Source: Castellaniella sp034674885
GTDB taxonomy: Bacteria > Pseudomonadota > Gammaproteobacteria > Burkholderiales > Burkholderiaceae_B
Reading direction: 5' to 3'
Assembly (NCBI RefSeq): GCF_034674885.1
Contig: NZ_JAUCDS010000009.1
Coordinates: forward strand, 51,432 to 115,431
Length of the DNA: 64,000 nucleotides
A program made the translations under genes and the position numbers. Positions 25,250-32,906 of the stretch are shown in pieces. Below the pieces are notes generated by a model. That model did no database searches, was not told where the DNA came from, and was given only the letters and a program-made list of their open reading frames with translations. The first letter of the stretch is position 1; each line of letters opens with the position of its first letter.

Positions 25250-25729
25250 TTAACGGCCGTCCGGCATCGCCGTCAGCGGGGCCCGGCTCTGATGATTGTT
25301 CAAGTGGACCAGCTTTTCCAGCAGGTTCATGAACTGGGCTTCTTCCTGTGCCGAGAACTTCTCGAAGATGCGCTGATGCAAGCGGGCAATGCCATCGTTG
25401 ACCTCGACCAGCAGATCGCGTCCGGCCTGCGTCAGGGACAATCGGCGCTGGCGCCGATCGGCCGAGTCGACTTCGCGCCGCAGCAGCCCTTTTTCTTCCA
25501 GCCGCGTGGCAACGCTGGCCGCCGTCGACGTATCCACCGCCGCCAGTCCCGCCATGGACACCTGGTCTACATGGGGGTTGTCCAGCACCACGCACAACAC
25601 CGCATATTGCATCGGGGTGACCCGGTTGCCGATCTCGTCGTGGAAGATGGACGCCGAGATCTGCTGCGCGCGCCGCAGCAGATGCCCCGGCTGGACATAA
25701 AGGGGCTCGTACAGAATAGAATCCGTCAT
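25250..25729 (-). CDS. MarR-family regulator, probable controller of vanAB
   Basis: Winged-helix MarR protein of 159 residues: ISASIFHDEIGNRVTPMQYAVLCVVLDNP, then the recognition region TSTAASVATRLEEKGLLRREVDSADRRQRRLSLTQAGRDLL with the DxRxxR wing. The ATG at 25729 (MTDSILYEPLYVQ) starts the homologous part; the longer open frame upstream overlaps the divergent hydrolase and is not coding. It is on the same strand as vanA, 223 bp before it, with palindromes in between. MarR repressors often bind aromatic acids; vanillate or protocatechuate is a plausible ligand (inference). Confidence 0.88.
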   Translation of the reverse strand: MTDSILYEPLYVQPGHLLRRAQQISASIFHDEIGNRVTPMQYAVLCVVLDNPHVDQVSMAGLAAVDTSTAASVATRLEEKGLLRREVDSADRRQRRLSLTQAGRDLLVEVNDGIARLHQRIFEKFSAQEEAQFMNLLEKLVHLNNHQSRAPLTAMPDGR

Positions 25730-25819
25730 GCGCGATCTCGTGAAAACCCGCCGGGCACGCGGATCGGAATACTCAAACAACCCCCCGGGGCGCCGCCCCT
25801 GCGCCGAGCCAAGATTATC

Positions 25820-26554
25820 ATGCCTGCTTCGACTTCGAACGCCGAGTCCCCCGCCTGGGTCCTGCTGCACGGCCTGCTGTGCGACGCAGACACCTGGGCC
25901 GATTTCATCGGACCGCTCTCGCGCACCGGGTCTGTCCTGGCGGCACGTCTCAGCGGCATCACCTCGCTGGCCCAGGCAGCGGAAGACGTCCTGCGGCAGA
26001 TCGACGGGCCGGTGATCATCGTGGGGCATTCCATGGGCGGACGCGTTGCCCTCGAAATGGCCCGACAGGCCCCCAGCCGGATACGAGGGCTGGTCCTGAT
26101 GAATACCGGCTACAAGGGCCTGGGGGAAGGCGAACTCGACAAGCGCCATGCCATCGTTCGTGCAGCCCGGGCCGGTGGCATCGCCGCCATTGCCGAAGAC
26201 TGGCTGGCCGGCATGATCACCGCAGACACCGGTCGCAACGCCGATCTCATGCAGCGCATGCGGGATATGGTACTGCGATCCACGGTGGATTCCTTCGCAG
26301 GCCAGATCCAGGCCCTGATCGAGCGGCCCGATGCCAGCAGCCTGCTGCCGGAAATCGCCTGCCCGACGCTGCTCATGAGTGGCGCACTGGACCGCTGGAG
26401 CCCCCTGTCGCGGCACGAGGACATGGCTGGCCGAATCGCCGGCGCCGAACTGCGCGCCATTCCGGATGCGGGCCACATGGCGCCCTTCGAAGCGCCCGAA
26501 GCCTGCCTGGAACACATCCTGGACTGGGCCGCGCGGCACCGCCCGACGGCCTGA
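25820..26554 (+). CDS. Alpha/beta-fold hydrolase
   Basis: Hydrolase of 244 residues with an intact catalytic triad: Ser in the nucleophile elbow GHSMGGR, Asp in SGALDRWSP, His in DAGHMAPFEAPE. The oxyanion segment is LLHGLLCDADTW. It resembles the many small esterases and C-C or lactone hydrolases of aromatic pathways (3-oxoadipate enol-lactonase-like size), but no specific substrate can be named. The ATG at 25820 is divergent from the MarR gene by 90 bp and has no strong ribosome site. Confidence 0.85.
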   Translation: MPASTSNAESPAWVLLHGLLCDADTWADFIGPLSRTGSVLAARLSGITSLAQAAEDVLRQIDGPVIIVGHSMGGRVALEMARQAPSRIRGLVLMNTGYKGLGEGELDKRHAIVRAARAGGIAAIAEDWLAGMITADTGRNADLMQRMRDMVLRSTVDSFAGQIQALIERPDASSLLPEIACPTLLMSGALDRWSPLSRHEDMAGRIAGAELRAIPDAGHMAPFEAPEACLEHILDWAARHRPTA

Positions 26555-26585
26555 AGCCGTCTGGCGACGCGCCCCGGCCCCGGAA

Positions 26586-27437
26586 TCAGGCGGGTTCCAG
26601 CACCAGCAGGCCGGTGGCGGTATTGGAGATCGGCACGTGATAGTGCGCATGGCGTTTGCGCACCGGCGTGTCGTCCAGCACGCCTCGCGCGGCCACCCAC
26701 ATCAACAGCTCGATCCCCTGGGTGCCGGTGAGTTCCACCAGTTCCTCGTTGGAGTACTGCGTGATCCAGGTCGGGTCGTCTACCAGGCTGTCCATGAACT
26801 GCAGGTCGAAGGGCTTGTTGATGAAGCCCGCGCGCTCTCCATCCAACTGGTGAGACAGGCCGCCACTGGCGATCACCAGCACCCGCCGGTCGTCTTCCCA
26901 GGACTCGATGGCGCGGCGCAGCGACTGCCCCAGACGGTAGCAGCGGGATGCCGAGGGATACGGCGCCAGCACCGTGTTGATGCAGACCGGCACGATTTCC
27001 ACCGGCCAGGCCCCGGACTGCTGGCCTTCAGGCCACAACAGGGCCAGAGGCAGGGACACCGCGTGGTCGATCAGGGCTTCCTGGCACGTGGTGATGTCGA
27101 ATTCATCGGCCACCAGGGTCTCGACGATCTGCCAGGACAGGTCCACGCAGCCGCGCGGCTCGACCAGGGCGGGAATGCCCCAGCCCTCGTCCGCCGTCTG
27201 ATAGGACGGCGCCGCGCCCACCGAAAAAGTCGGCATCTTGTCCAGGAAGAAATTCAGTCCGTGATCGTTGTGCAGGATGACGACCACGTCGGGACGTGTC
27301 TGCGCCAGCCAGTCGCGGGCCTGGCCGTACGCATCGAAAAAGGGCTTCCAGTAGGGGTCCTGCTGTTTCTGGCGCGCGAGCGCGCCGCCGATGGCCGGAA
27401 CGTGGGATGTGCTGATGCTGCCGATGAGATATGCCAT
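26586..27437 (-). CDS. Second LigB-type extradiol dioxygenase catalytic subunit
   Basis: Class III extradiol dioxygenase beta subunit, 283 residues, related to the LigB at 13474 but clearly divergent. Shared landmarks: ISTSHVPAIGGAL, LHNDHGLNFFLDKMPTFSVG, ASGGLSHQLDGERAGFINKPFD and IELLMWVAARG. Two ATGs are possible; the one at 27437 has AGGAG seven bases upstream, while the one at 27443 has it only one base away. It follows its own alpha subunit at once. A protocatechuate, gallate or 3-O-methylgallate specificity is possible; gallate cleavage would feed 4-oxalomesaconate straight into LigU/J/K. Substrate undetermined. Confidence 0.88.
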   Translation of the reverse strand: MAYLIGSISTSHVPAIGGALARQKQQDPYWKPFFDAYGQARDWLAQTRPDVVVILHNDHGLNFFLDKMPTFSVGAAPSYQTADEGWGIPALVEPRGCVDLSWQIVETLVADEFDITTCQEALIDHAVSLPLALLWPEGQQSGAWPVEIVPVCINTVLAPYPSASRCYRLGQSLRRAIESWEDDRRVLVIASGGLSHQLDGERAGFINKPFDLQFMDSLVDDPTWITQYSNEELVELTGTQGIELLMWVAARGVLDDTPVRKRHAHYHVPISNTATGLLVLEPA

Positions 27438-27439
27438 GG

Positions 27440-27802
27440 TCATGCTCCTGCCGCGACGAGTTTCGCCTGGAATGCCTGTTTGCTCATGCCGGTCTGCTGA
27501 GCGCCGATGTCCTGCATGTCCAGGCCGAAGATGCCGGCCAGCTTGGCCAGATAGTAGGGGTGGCCGCCAGCCGCCATCATGCGCAGGACCTCGCGGCTGC
27601 GCACGGCCGCCTTCTGGGTTTCGCTCAGGCGGTAGCGCGTCATGTAGGCTTCCTCGTCCTGCAGGAAGGCGGCGCGACACTGCGCGGCATTGAAGCTGTA
27701 GCACATGCGGTTCAGTGCGTAGCCGATGCGCGCCAGGTCGCCGTCAAAGATCACGGTGCCGGGGATATCGCGCCGGCGCGCGCGGGTCTGGGCCGTCGTC
27801 AT
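27440..27802 (-). CDS. Second LigA-type dioxygenase alpha subunit
   Basis: Small alpha subunit of 120 residues: RDIPGTVIFDGDLARIGYALNRMCYSFNAAQCRAAFLQDEEAYM and YLAKLAGIFGLDMQDIGAQQTGMSKQAF correspond to the LigA at 14337. The ATG at 27802 follows AAGGAGACCTCTC. It is the first gene of a two-gene unit with the LigB-like protein, divergent from an AraC regulator (176 bp apart). The separate alpha/beta arrangement differs from fused gallate dioxygenases such as GalA/DesB. Confidence 0.88.
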   Translation of the reverse strand: MTTAQTRARRRDIPGTVIFDGDLARIGYALNRMCYSFNAAQCRAAFLQDEEAYMTRYRLSETQKAAVRSREVLRMMAAGGHPYYLAKLAGIFGLDMQDIGAQQTGMSKQAFQAKLVAAGA

Positions 27803-27918
27803 GAGAGGTCTCCTTGAAAAACGCCCCGCCCGGATGCCGGGATCAGAGGCTCGGAACAAGCCTCGGGGCCACTTCATGTCAGACAGGACCCATCATGCGG
27901 CCGGGCGGCAAGACGGAG

Positions 27919-27943
27919 AATGGATTTTTACGGCTTAAAAATG
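27919..27943. promoter_or_regulatory. 25-bp element shared by both AraC upstream regions, copy 1
   Basis: Starts AATGGATTTTT and ends GGCTTAAAAATG. It matches 30163-30187 at 19 of 25 positions, although the surrounding intergenic sequences are otherwise unlike. It lies 36 bp before the first AraC gene and 117 bp before the divergent dioxygenase. It may be a common operator or a conserved promoter core; the TAAAAA could serve as a -10. Confidence 0.5.
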
Positions 27944-27978
27944 TACATTTCGTGGATAGCCACCGAGGCCGATCCGCC

Positions 27979-28911
27979 ATGACCGACTTGATCCCAGCCC
28001 CGCCCGCCCACGACCACACCGCAGTGCCGATCTATAAGCTGTACGGCTACGGCAATGTCTGGACCCAGCCGGACCCGCTGTACTGCGAGACCATCGCGGC
28101 ACAGGAAAAATTGCACAATTGGCATGTCACGGCCCACAAGCACGCAGATCTGTTCCAGATCCTGTTCCTGCAATCGGGCAACGCGACCGTCGTGCTCGAT
28201 GGCCAGGCCCAGGCCCTGAGCGCGGAGCCGGCCGGGCACGTGGTGGTGATTCCCCAGCACGTCGTCCATGAATTCATTTTTCAGCCCGGCGCAGGCGGCT
28301 ATATCCTGACGCTGACCTACGCTCTGCTGCAGCCGCTATGCCAGCGCCACGGCCTGAGCCTGCATGCCCTGGCAGATCCGGCCCTGCTGACACTGGGTGC
28401 GCAGGACGGCTACACGAGCCTTACCTTCGATCAGCTGGACCGGGAATATCACCATCCCCACCACCCGCAGCGCGGCCCCCTGCTGGAGGCCCTGCTGGGC
28501 AGCCTGCTGGTATGGGTCCACCGCCATCATGCGCCCCGCCCCGACAGCCCTGCGGAAACCTCGTCGGGCAGCCTGCATCTGGCGCGCTACGCGCAGATGA
28601 TCGAAACGCATTTTTCCCGCCAGCACCAGGTAGGCTGGTACGCCGGGCGCCTGGGAGTGACGGCCGCGCACCTGAACAGCATCGTCCAGGCGCTGGCGGG
28701 CAAGACGGCCCTGCAACTGATCCATGAACGCCTGCTGCTGGAAGCCCGCCGCGAACTGATCTACACCGCCCGACCGATCAGCGCCATCGCCGACTCGCTG
28801 GGTTTTTCCGACCCCGGCTATTTCACGCGCTTTTTCAAGCGCCTGGCCGGCCTGTCGCCCAAGGACTTCCGGCGCCGGACGCTGGGCAGCGATCAGACCA
28901 CCGGCTCGTAG
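27979..28911 (+). CDS. AraC-family regulator (near second LigAB and pobA)
   Basis: AraC/XylS-type activator, 310 residues. The N-terminal cupin-like effector domain includes HNWHVTAHKHADLFQILFLQSGNATVVLDG; the C-terminal 100 residues hold two helix-turn-helix units (VGWYAGRLGVTAAHLNSIVQALAGKTALQLIHERLLLEARREL and ISAIADSLGFSDPGYFTRFFKRLAGLSPKDFR). It resembles the PobR/PobC group and the regulator at 30193. It is divergent from the second ligAB pair and its last 19 bases overlap the end of pobA. Control of either is possible; I favour the divergent dioxygenase. Confidence 0.88.
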   Translation: MTDLIPAPPAHDHTAVPIYKLYGYGNVWTQPDPLYCETIAAQEKLHNWHVTAHKHADLFQILFLQSGNATVVLDGQAQALSAEPAGHVVVIPQHVVHEFIFQPGAGGYILTLTYALLQPLCQRHGLSLHALADPALLTLGAQDGYTSLTFDQLDREYHHPHHPQRGPLLEALLGSLLVWVHRHHAPRPDSPAETSSGSLHLARYAQMIETHFSRQHQVGWYAGRLGVTAAHLNSIVQALAGKTALQLIHERLLLEARRELIYTARPISAIADSLGFSDPGYFTRFFKRLAGLSPKDFRRRTLGSDQTTGS

Positions 28912-30071
28912 GGCAGGCCCACGTAATTTTCCGCAATGGTGGTCAGACCTGCGTGTGTGCTGGTGTAGTAGTCCTGTTCGGCCTGCTGGATGCGCTGGCT
29001 GAATGCATCCCCATCGAAGGCATGCAGCAACGAAGTCATCCACCAGGAGAAGCGTTCTGCCTTCCAGATGCGGCGCAGGCAGATCTCCGAATAGCGGTCC
29101 AGCAGTTCGGGACGATTGTCCAGGCAGGCGCCGCGCAAGGCGTGATACAGGGTATAGACGTCGCTGGAAGCCAGGTTCAGGCCCTTGGCGCCGGTGGGCG
29201 GCACGATGTGCGCGGCGTCACCCACCAGGAACAGCTGGCCGAAGCGCATGGGTTCCGCCACGAAACTGCGCAGCGGCGCAATGCTTTTCTCGAACGACGG
29301 CCCGGTCTGCAGCTTGGCCGCCACGTCCTCGGGCAGGCGGGCCGAAAGCTCGGTCCAGAAGCGATCATCGGACCATTCCTCGACGTGCTCGGCCAGGCTG
29401 CATTGCAGGTAGTAGCGACTGCGCGTATGCGAACGCATGCTGCACAGGGCAAAGCCGCGCGGATTGTGGACATAGATCAGTTCATCTTCGACAGGCGGCG
29501 TTTCAGTCAGCAATCCCAGCCAGCCAAAGGGGTAGACACGCTCGAAGTGTTTGATGCGGTCCTGCGGCACGGACTGGCGCGACACGCCATGAAAGCCGTC
29601 GCAGCCTGCGATGTAGTCGCAATCCAGCGTCTTGCGCTGCCCTTCGTGCATGAAGGTGACGCGCGGCTTGCCGTCCAGAAAGTCGTGCAGCTGCACGTCG
29701 GTGGCCTCGTAGTAGATCGGCGCGCCGCTGGCTCGGCGGGCATCCATCAGGTCGTGCGTCAATTCGGTCTGCCCGTAGACCAGCACGGACTTGCCCGTCA
29801 GGGCCATCATGTCGACCCGCTGCCGGTGCCCCTGGAAGGCCAGCGTGAAGCCATCGTGCTCCAGCCCTTCTGCGTCCATGCGCGCCGATACGCCGGCCTC
29901 TCGCATCAGGTTGACGAAACCGTATTCCAGCACCCCCGCCCGTACCCGCCCCAGGACATAATCCGGGGTATGGCGTTCCAGGATGACGTTGTCGATGCCA
30001 CAGCGATGCAGCAACTGACCCAGCAGCAGCCCCGAAGGCCCCGCGCCGATGATGGCGACCTGTGTTTTCAT
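28893..30071 (-). CDS. pobA: 4-hydroxybenzoate 3-monooxygenase PobA
   Basis: FAD-dependent p-hydroxybenzoate hydroxylase making protocatechuate from 4-hydroxybenzoate with NADPH and O2. 392 residues, the family norm. FAD motifs: VAIIGAGPSGLLLGQLL at the N-terminus and LFLVGDAAHIVPPTGAKGLNLA; the RAGVLE loop and the C-terminal YVGLPYE, which holds the tyrosine that contacts the substrate in the Pseudomonas enzyme, are intact. The ATG at 30071 has GGAGGAG ten bases upstream. It is divergent from an AraC regulator and overlaps the tail of another by 19 bp, convergently. Confidence 0.96.
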   Translation of the reverse strand: MKTQVAIIGAGPSGLLLGQLLHRCGIDNVILERHTPDYVLGRVRAGVLEYGFVNLMREAGVSARMDAEGLEHDGFTLAFQGHRQRVDMMALTGKSVLVYGQTELTHDLMDARRASGAPIYYEATDVQLHDFLDGKPRVTFMHEGQRKTLDCDYIAGCDGFHGVSRQSVPQDRIKHFERVYPFGWLGLLTETPPVEDELIYVHNPRGFALCSMRSHTRSRYYLQCSLAEHVEEWSDDRFWTELSARLPEDVAAKLQTGPSFEKSIAPLRSFVAEPMRFGQLFLVGDAAHIVPPTGAKGLNLASSDVYTLYHALRGACLDNRPELLDRYSEICLRRIWKAERFSWWMTSLLHAFDGDAFSQRIQQAEQDYYTSTHAGLTTIAENYVGLPYEPVV

Positions 30072-30162
30072 GATTCTGATTCTCCTCCGCCCGGATTCGG
30101 CGCCCCCTGGCGCTCAGTCATCCGGCACAGGCCTCATGGTGAATGCCAAACGCTGATTTGGG

Positions 30163-30187
30163 AATGGACTTTTCAAGCATAAAATTG
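30163..30187. promoter_or_regulatory. 25-bp element shared by both AraC upstream regions, copy 2
   Basis: Starts AATGGACTTTT and ends GCATAAAATTG; 19 of 25 positions match 27919-27943. It lies directly before the AraC start codon at 30193 and 92 bp from the pobA start. TAAAAT at 30180-30185 would make a good -10 for the AraC gene. Confidence 0.5.
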
Positions 30188-30192
30188 CCCAT

Positions 30193-31068
30193 ATGAACTA
30201 TTTCCAGACTGCCCCCCTCTTTCAGCTGTACGGCGAACAAGCCGGATGGCCCCTGGCGGAGATGCTGCACTGCGAAACGATTGCATCCCGCAGCCGCTTG
30301 CACAATTGGCATATCCGGCCGCACCGTCATGCCGGTTTGTATCAGATTCTGTACCTGCATCGGGGGCGGGCCATTGTCAGCCTGGATCAGGATCGGCCGA
30401 TCATCGAAGGGCCGGCAGCGGTCGAGGTGCCCCAGGCCTACGTGCATGGTTTCGAGTTCGACGCCGATTGCACCGGCCACGTGATCACGATCACCAACGT
30501 GCTGTTGACGCAGCTGGCGCAGCGCCTGGGCACGGCAGCGACGCCGCCGCCGCACCCCGTGCTGCATCAATTTCTATCCGGCGAGCACAGCGCCGGCCTG
30601 CACGAGGCCTGCGCCCACCTGAATGCCCAGTATGCTGCGCGGCAGCCGTTCCGGGAAGCCCAGATCGAGGCCTGGCTGACCCTGCTCTACACCCGCCTGC
30701 GCAGCCGCACAGCCGACGGGACGCAGCCGCCCCAGGCCGCCCGGGGCCTGCAGCACTATGCCCGGTTCGGCGAACTGCTGGAACGGGCTCACAGCCGCCA
30801 GCACACGGTCGCCTGGTATGCCCGGCAGCTGGGCCTGAGCACCACTCACCTGAACCTGGTCACCCGAACCCACGCCGGCAAGACCCCGCTGCAGCTGATC
30901 CACGAACGCCTGGCCCTGGAAGCCAGCCGCAGCCTGGTCTATACCTCGATGACGGTCAGCGAGATCTCCGACGCGCTGGGGTTCTCGGAACCGGCGCACT
31001 TCACACGATTCTTTCGCAAGGCAGCCGGACAATCCCCCCGGGATTTCCGGCTGCGGGTCTCGGCTTAG
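30193..31068 (+). CDS. AraC-family regulator, probable activator of pobA
   Basis: AraC-type protein, 291 residues, with an N-terminal cupin effector domain (HNWHIRPHRHAGLYQILYLHRGRAIVSLD) and a C-terminal double helix-turn-helix (VAWYARQLGLSTTHLNLVTRTHAGKTPLQLIHERLALEASRSL; EISDALGFSEPAHFTRFFRKAAGQSPRDFR). It is divergent from pobA with 121 bp between the starts, the standard PobR/PobC arrangement; 4-hydroxybenzoate is the expected inducer. No ribosome site precedes the ATG, and a likely -10 ends seven bases before it, so the mRNA may be leaderless. It overlaps the end of the convergent aldehyde dehydrogenase by four bases. Confidence 0.9.
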   Translation: MNYFQTAPLFQLYGEQAGWPLAEMLHCETIASRSRLHNWHIRPHRHAGLYQILYLHRGRAIVSLDQDRPIIEGPAAVEVPQAYVHGFEFDADCTGHVITITNVLLTQLAQRLGTAATPPPHPVLHQFLSGEHSAGLHEACAHLNAQYAARQPFREAQIEAWLTLLYTRLRSRTADGTQPPQAARGLQHYARFGELLERAHSRQHTVAWYARQLGLSTTHLNLVTRTHAGKTPLQLIHERLALEASRSLVYTSMTVSEISDALGFSEPAHFTRFFRKAAGQSPRDFRLRVSA

Positions 31069-32591
31069 AAGAAGCCCAGTGCGTTGGGGCTGTAGCTGAC
31101 CAGCAGACATTTGGTCTGCTGGTACGCGGCGAGCGCCATCTTGTGGGTTTCACGCCCGATGCCGGACTGCTTATAGCCGCCGAAAGCGGCATGCGCAGGG
31201 TACAGGTGAAAGCAGTTCGTCCACACCCGGCCAGCCTGGACCTGCCGACCCACGCGGTAGGCCTGGGACCCGTCGCGCGTCCACACCCCGGCCCCCAGGC
31301 CATAATCGGTATCGTTGGCGATCGCGATGGCTTCCTCTTCATCCTTGAAGGTCGTCACCGCTGCCACAGGGCCGAAGATTTCCTCCTGGAACACCCGCAT
31401 GCTGTTCTCGCCGAACAGCAGCGTCGGCTTGACGTAGAAGCCCTCGTCCAGGCCGGCACCCGGCGCATTGCGCGCACCACCGGTCAGGCAGCGAGCGCCT
31501 TCGCCGCGACCGATATCGATGTAGCCCAGGATCTTGTCCATCTGTGCCCGCGAGACCTGGGCGCCCAGCATGGTGCCCGCATCCAGGGGATTGCCGGCCT
31601 TCATGGATTCCACACGCTTGACCGCACGTTCGATGAAGCGATCGTAGATGGATTCCTGGACCAGGACACGCGACGGGCAGGTGCAGATCTCGCCCTGGTT
31701 CAGTGCGAACATGCTCAGGCCTTCCAGCGCCTTGTCGAAAAATGCGTCATCCTGATCCATGACATTGGCGAAGAAGATGTTCGGGCTCTTGCCGCCCAAT
31801 TCCACCGTGCTGGGGATCAGGTTGTCGGCGGCAGCATGCAGAATGTGCTTGCCGGTCGGCGTGGACCCGGTGAAGGCGATCTTGGCGATGCGCTTGCTGG
31901 ACGCCAGGGCAGCCCCCGCTTCCCTGCCAAAGCCGTTGACGATGTTCAGCACGCCCGGAGGCAGCAGGTCGCCGATCAGTTCCATCAGCACCAGAATCGA
32001 GGCCGGGGTCTGCTCCGCCGGTTTCATGACCACGCAGTTGCCTGCGGCCAGCGCGGGGCCCAGCTTCCAGGCGGCCATCAGCAGCGGAAAGTTCCAGGGA
32101 ATGATCTGGCCGACCACGCCCATGGGCTCGTGGAAATGATAGGCGACCGTCGTGTTGTCGATCTCGGAAATGCCGCCTTCCTGGGCGCGGATGCAGCCGG
32201 CGAAATAGCGCATGTGGTCGATGGCCAGGGGCAGGTCGGCCGCCATGGTCTCGCGCAACGGCTTGCCGTTGTCGATGGTCTCGGCCACCGCCAGCAGACG
32301 CAGATTCTGTTCCATGCGGTCGGCAACGCGCAGCAGCACACCGGCGCGCTCGGCCACCGAAGTCTCGCCCCAGGCCCTGCGGGCGGCGTGTGCCGCATCC
32401 AGGGCGGCCTCGACGTCGGCGGCATCGGATCGCGGCACTTCGCAGAACACCTGGCCGGTGATGGGCGACAGATTGTCAAAGTAATTGCCGGCGGCCGGCG
32501 CCACCCAGCGCCCGCCGATGTAGTTCTCGTAGTGTTTCTTGTAGGGAAAGCCGATGTCGATCCCAAAGTGCTTCAGGTCGGTCATGTCCAT
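31065..32591 (-). CDS. aldB: Aldehyde dehydrogenase, AldB/ExaC (acetaldehyde) type
   Basis: NAD+-dependent aldehyde dehydrogenase of 508 residues. Catalytic Glu in VELGGKSPNIFF and Cys in NQGEICTCPSR; the double cysteine CTC and the N-terminus FGIDIGFPYKKHYENYIGGRW are typical of the AldB/ExaC/AcoD group, which oxidises acetaldehyde and other short aldehydes. The ATG at 32591 has AAGGAGACAGAC before it. Upstream on the same strand is a sigma-54 promoter, and the divergent gene encodes an AcoR-like activator, so expression is probably alcohol- or acetoin-induced. Confidence 0.92.
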   Translation of the reverse strand: MDMTDLKHFGIDIGFPYKKHYENYIGGRWVAPAAGNYFDNLSPITGQVFCEVPRSDAADVEAALDAAHAARRAWGETSVAERAGVLLRVADRMEQNLRLLAVAETIDNGKPLRETMAADLPLAIDHMRYFAGCIRAQEGGISEIDNTTVAYHFHEPMGVVGQIIPWNFPLLMAAWKLGPALAAGNCVVMKPAEQTPASILVLMELIGDLLPPGVLNIVNGFGREAGAALASSKRIAKIAFTGSTPTGKHILHAAADNLIPSTVELGGKSPNIFFANVMDQDDAFFDKALEGLSMFALNQGEICTCPSRVLVQESIYDRFIERAVKRVESMKAGNPLDAGTMLGAQVSRAQMDKILGYIDIGRGEGARCLTGGARNAPGAGLDEGFYVKPTLLFGENSMRVFQEEIFGPVAAVTTFKDEEEAIAIANDTDYGLGAGVWTRDGSQAYRVGRQVQAGRVWTNCFHLYPAHAAFGGYKQSGIGRETHKMALAAYQQTKCLLVSYSPNALGFF

Positions 32592-32678
32592 GTCTGTCTC
32601 CTTGATTCGGGGGCGCTTGTCCCGTTGCCGGGGCGCCGTTTGTCCGGGGCACCATGCACCGGCACCTGATGAAGATCA

Positions 32679-32694
32679 AGCAAAGTCCATGCCA
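32679..32694 (-). promoter_or_regulatory. Sigma-54 promoter of aldB
   Basis: On the minus strand the sequence TGGCAT-GGACT-TTGCT fits the -24/-12 consensus TGGCAC-N5-TTGCA. The invariant GG and GC are separated by exactly ten bases. It lies about 90 bp before aldB, and the partner AcoR-like gene encodes a GAFTGA-containing activator. Confidence 0.75.
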
Positions 32695-32817
32695 AGTACG
32701 ATCCCACCCTGTGCGCGAAGCCATTGCCAAGAGGCCGGAGCCCCCTGAGACACTGGGCTTTCCTTACGTCCGCAGCAGTGGCATACTGAACCAGAACCTG
32801 CTTTAAAAACAGGGGCT

Positions 32818-32856
32818 TGTCGCATTTTGCGACACTTGTCCCTGCATTTTGCGACA
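32818..32856. promoter_or_regulatory. AcoR-type upstream activating sites
   Basis: TGTCGCA-TTT-TGCGACA at 32818-32834 is a perfect 17-bp palindrome. A second TGCGACA half-site at 32850-32856, partly paired with TGTCCC at about 32838, follows one or two helical turns away. They lie about 125-160 bp upstream of the sigma-54 promoter, the usual enhancer distance, and just before the activator gene. Together with the promoter they account for most of the 315-bp gap between aldB and the regulator. Confidence 0.65.
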
Positions 32857-32906
32857 GCGATGCATCAGATTGCGTCACCCGCATCGCGATCCGGACGGAG
32901 ACGCCC

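Noticed and set aside
25787..25799. GGGGCG-C-CGCCCC palindrome in the MarR/hydrolase gap
   Set aside because: Short, purely GC and of a kind expected by chance in this genome; not reported as an operator.
25730..26650. N-terminal extension of the MarR protein
   Set aside because: The extension lies opposite the alpha/beta hydrolase and has no homology; the MarR fold is complete from 25729.
30246..32669. An 807-codon plus-strand frame running across the AraC gene and aldB
   Set aside because: It changes character at each real gene and shows no domain; it is a composite shadow.
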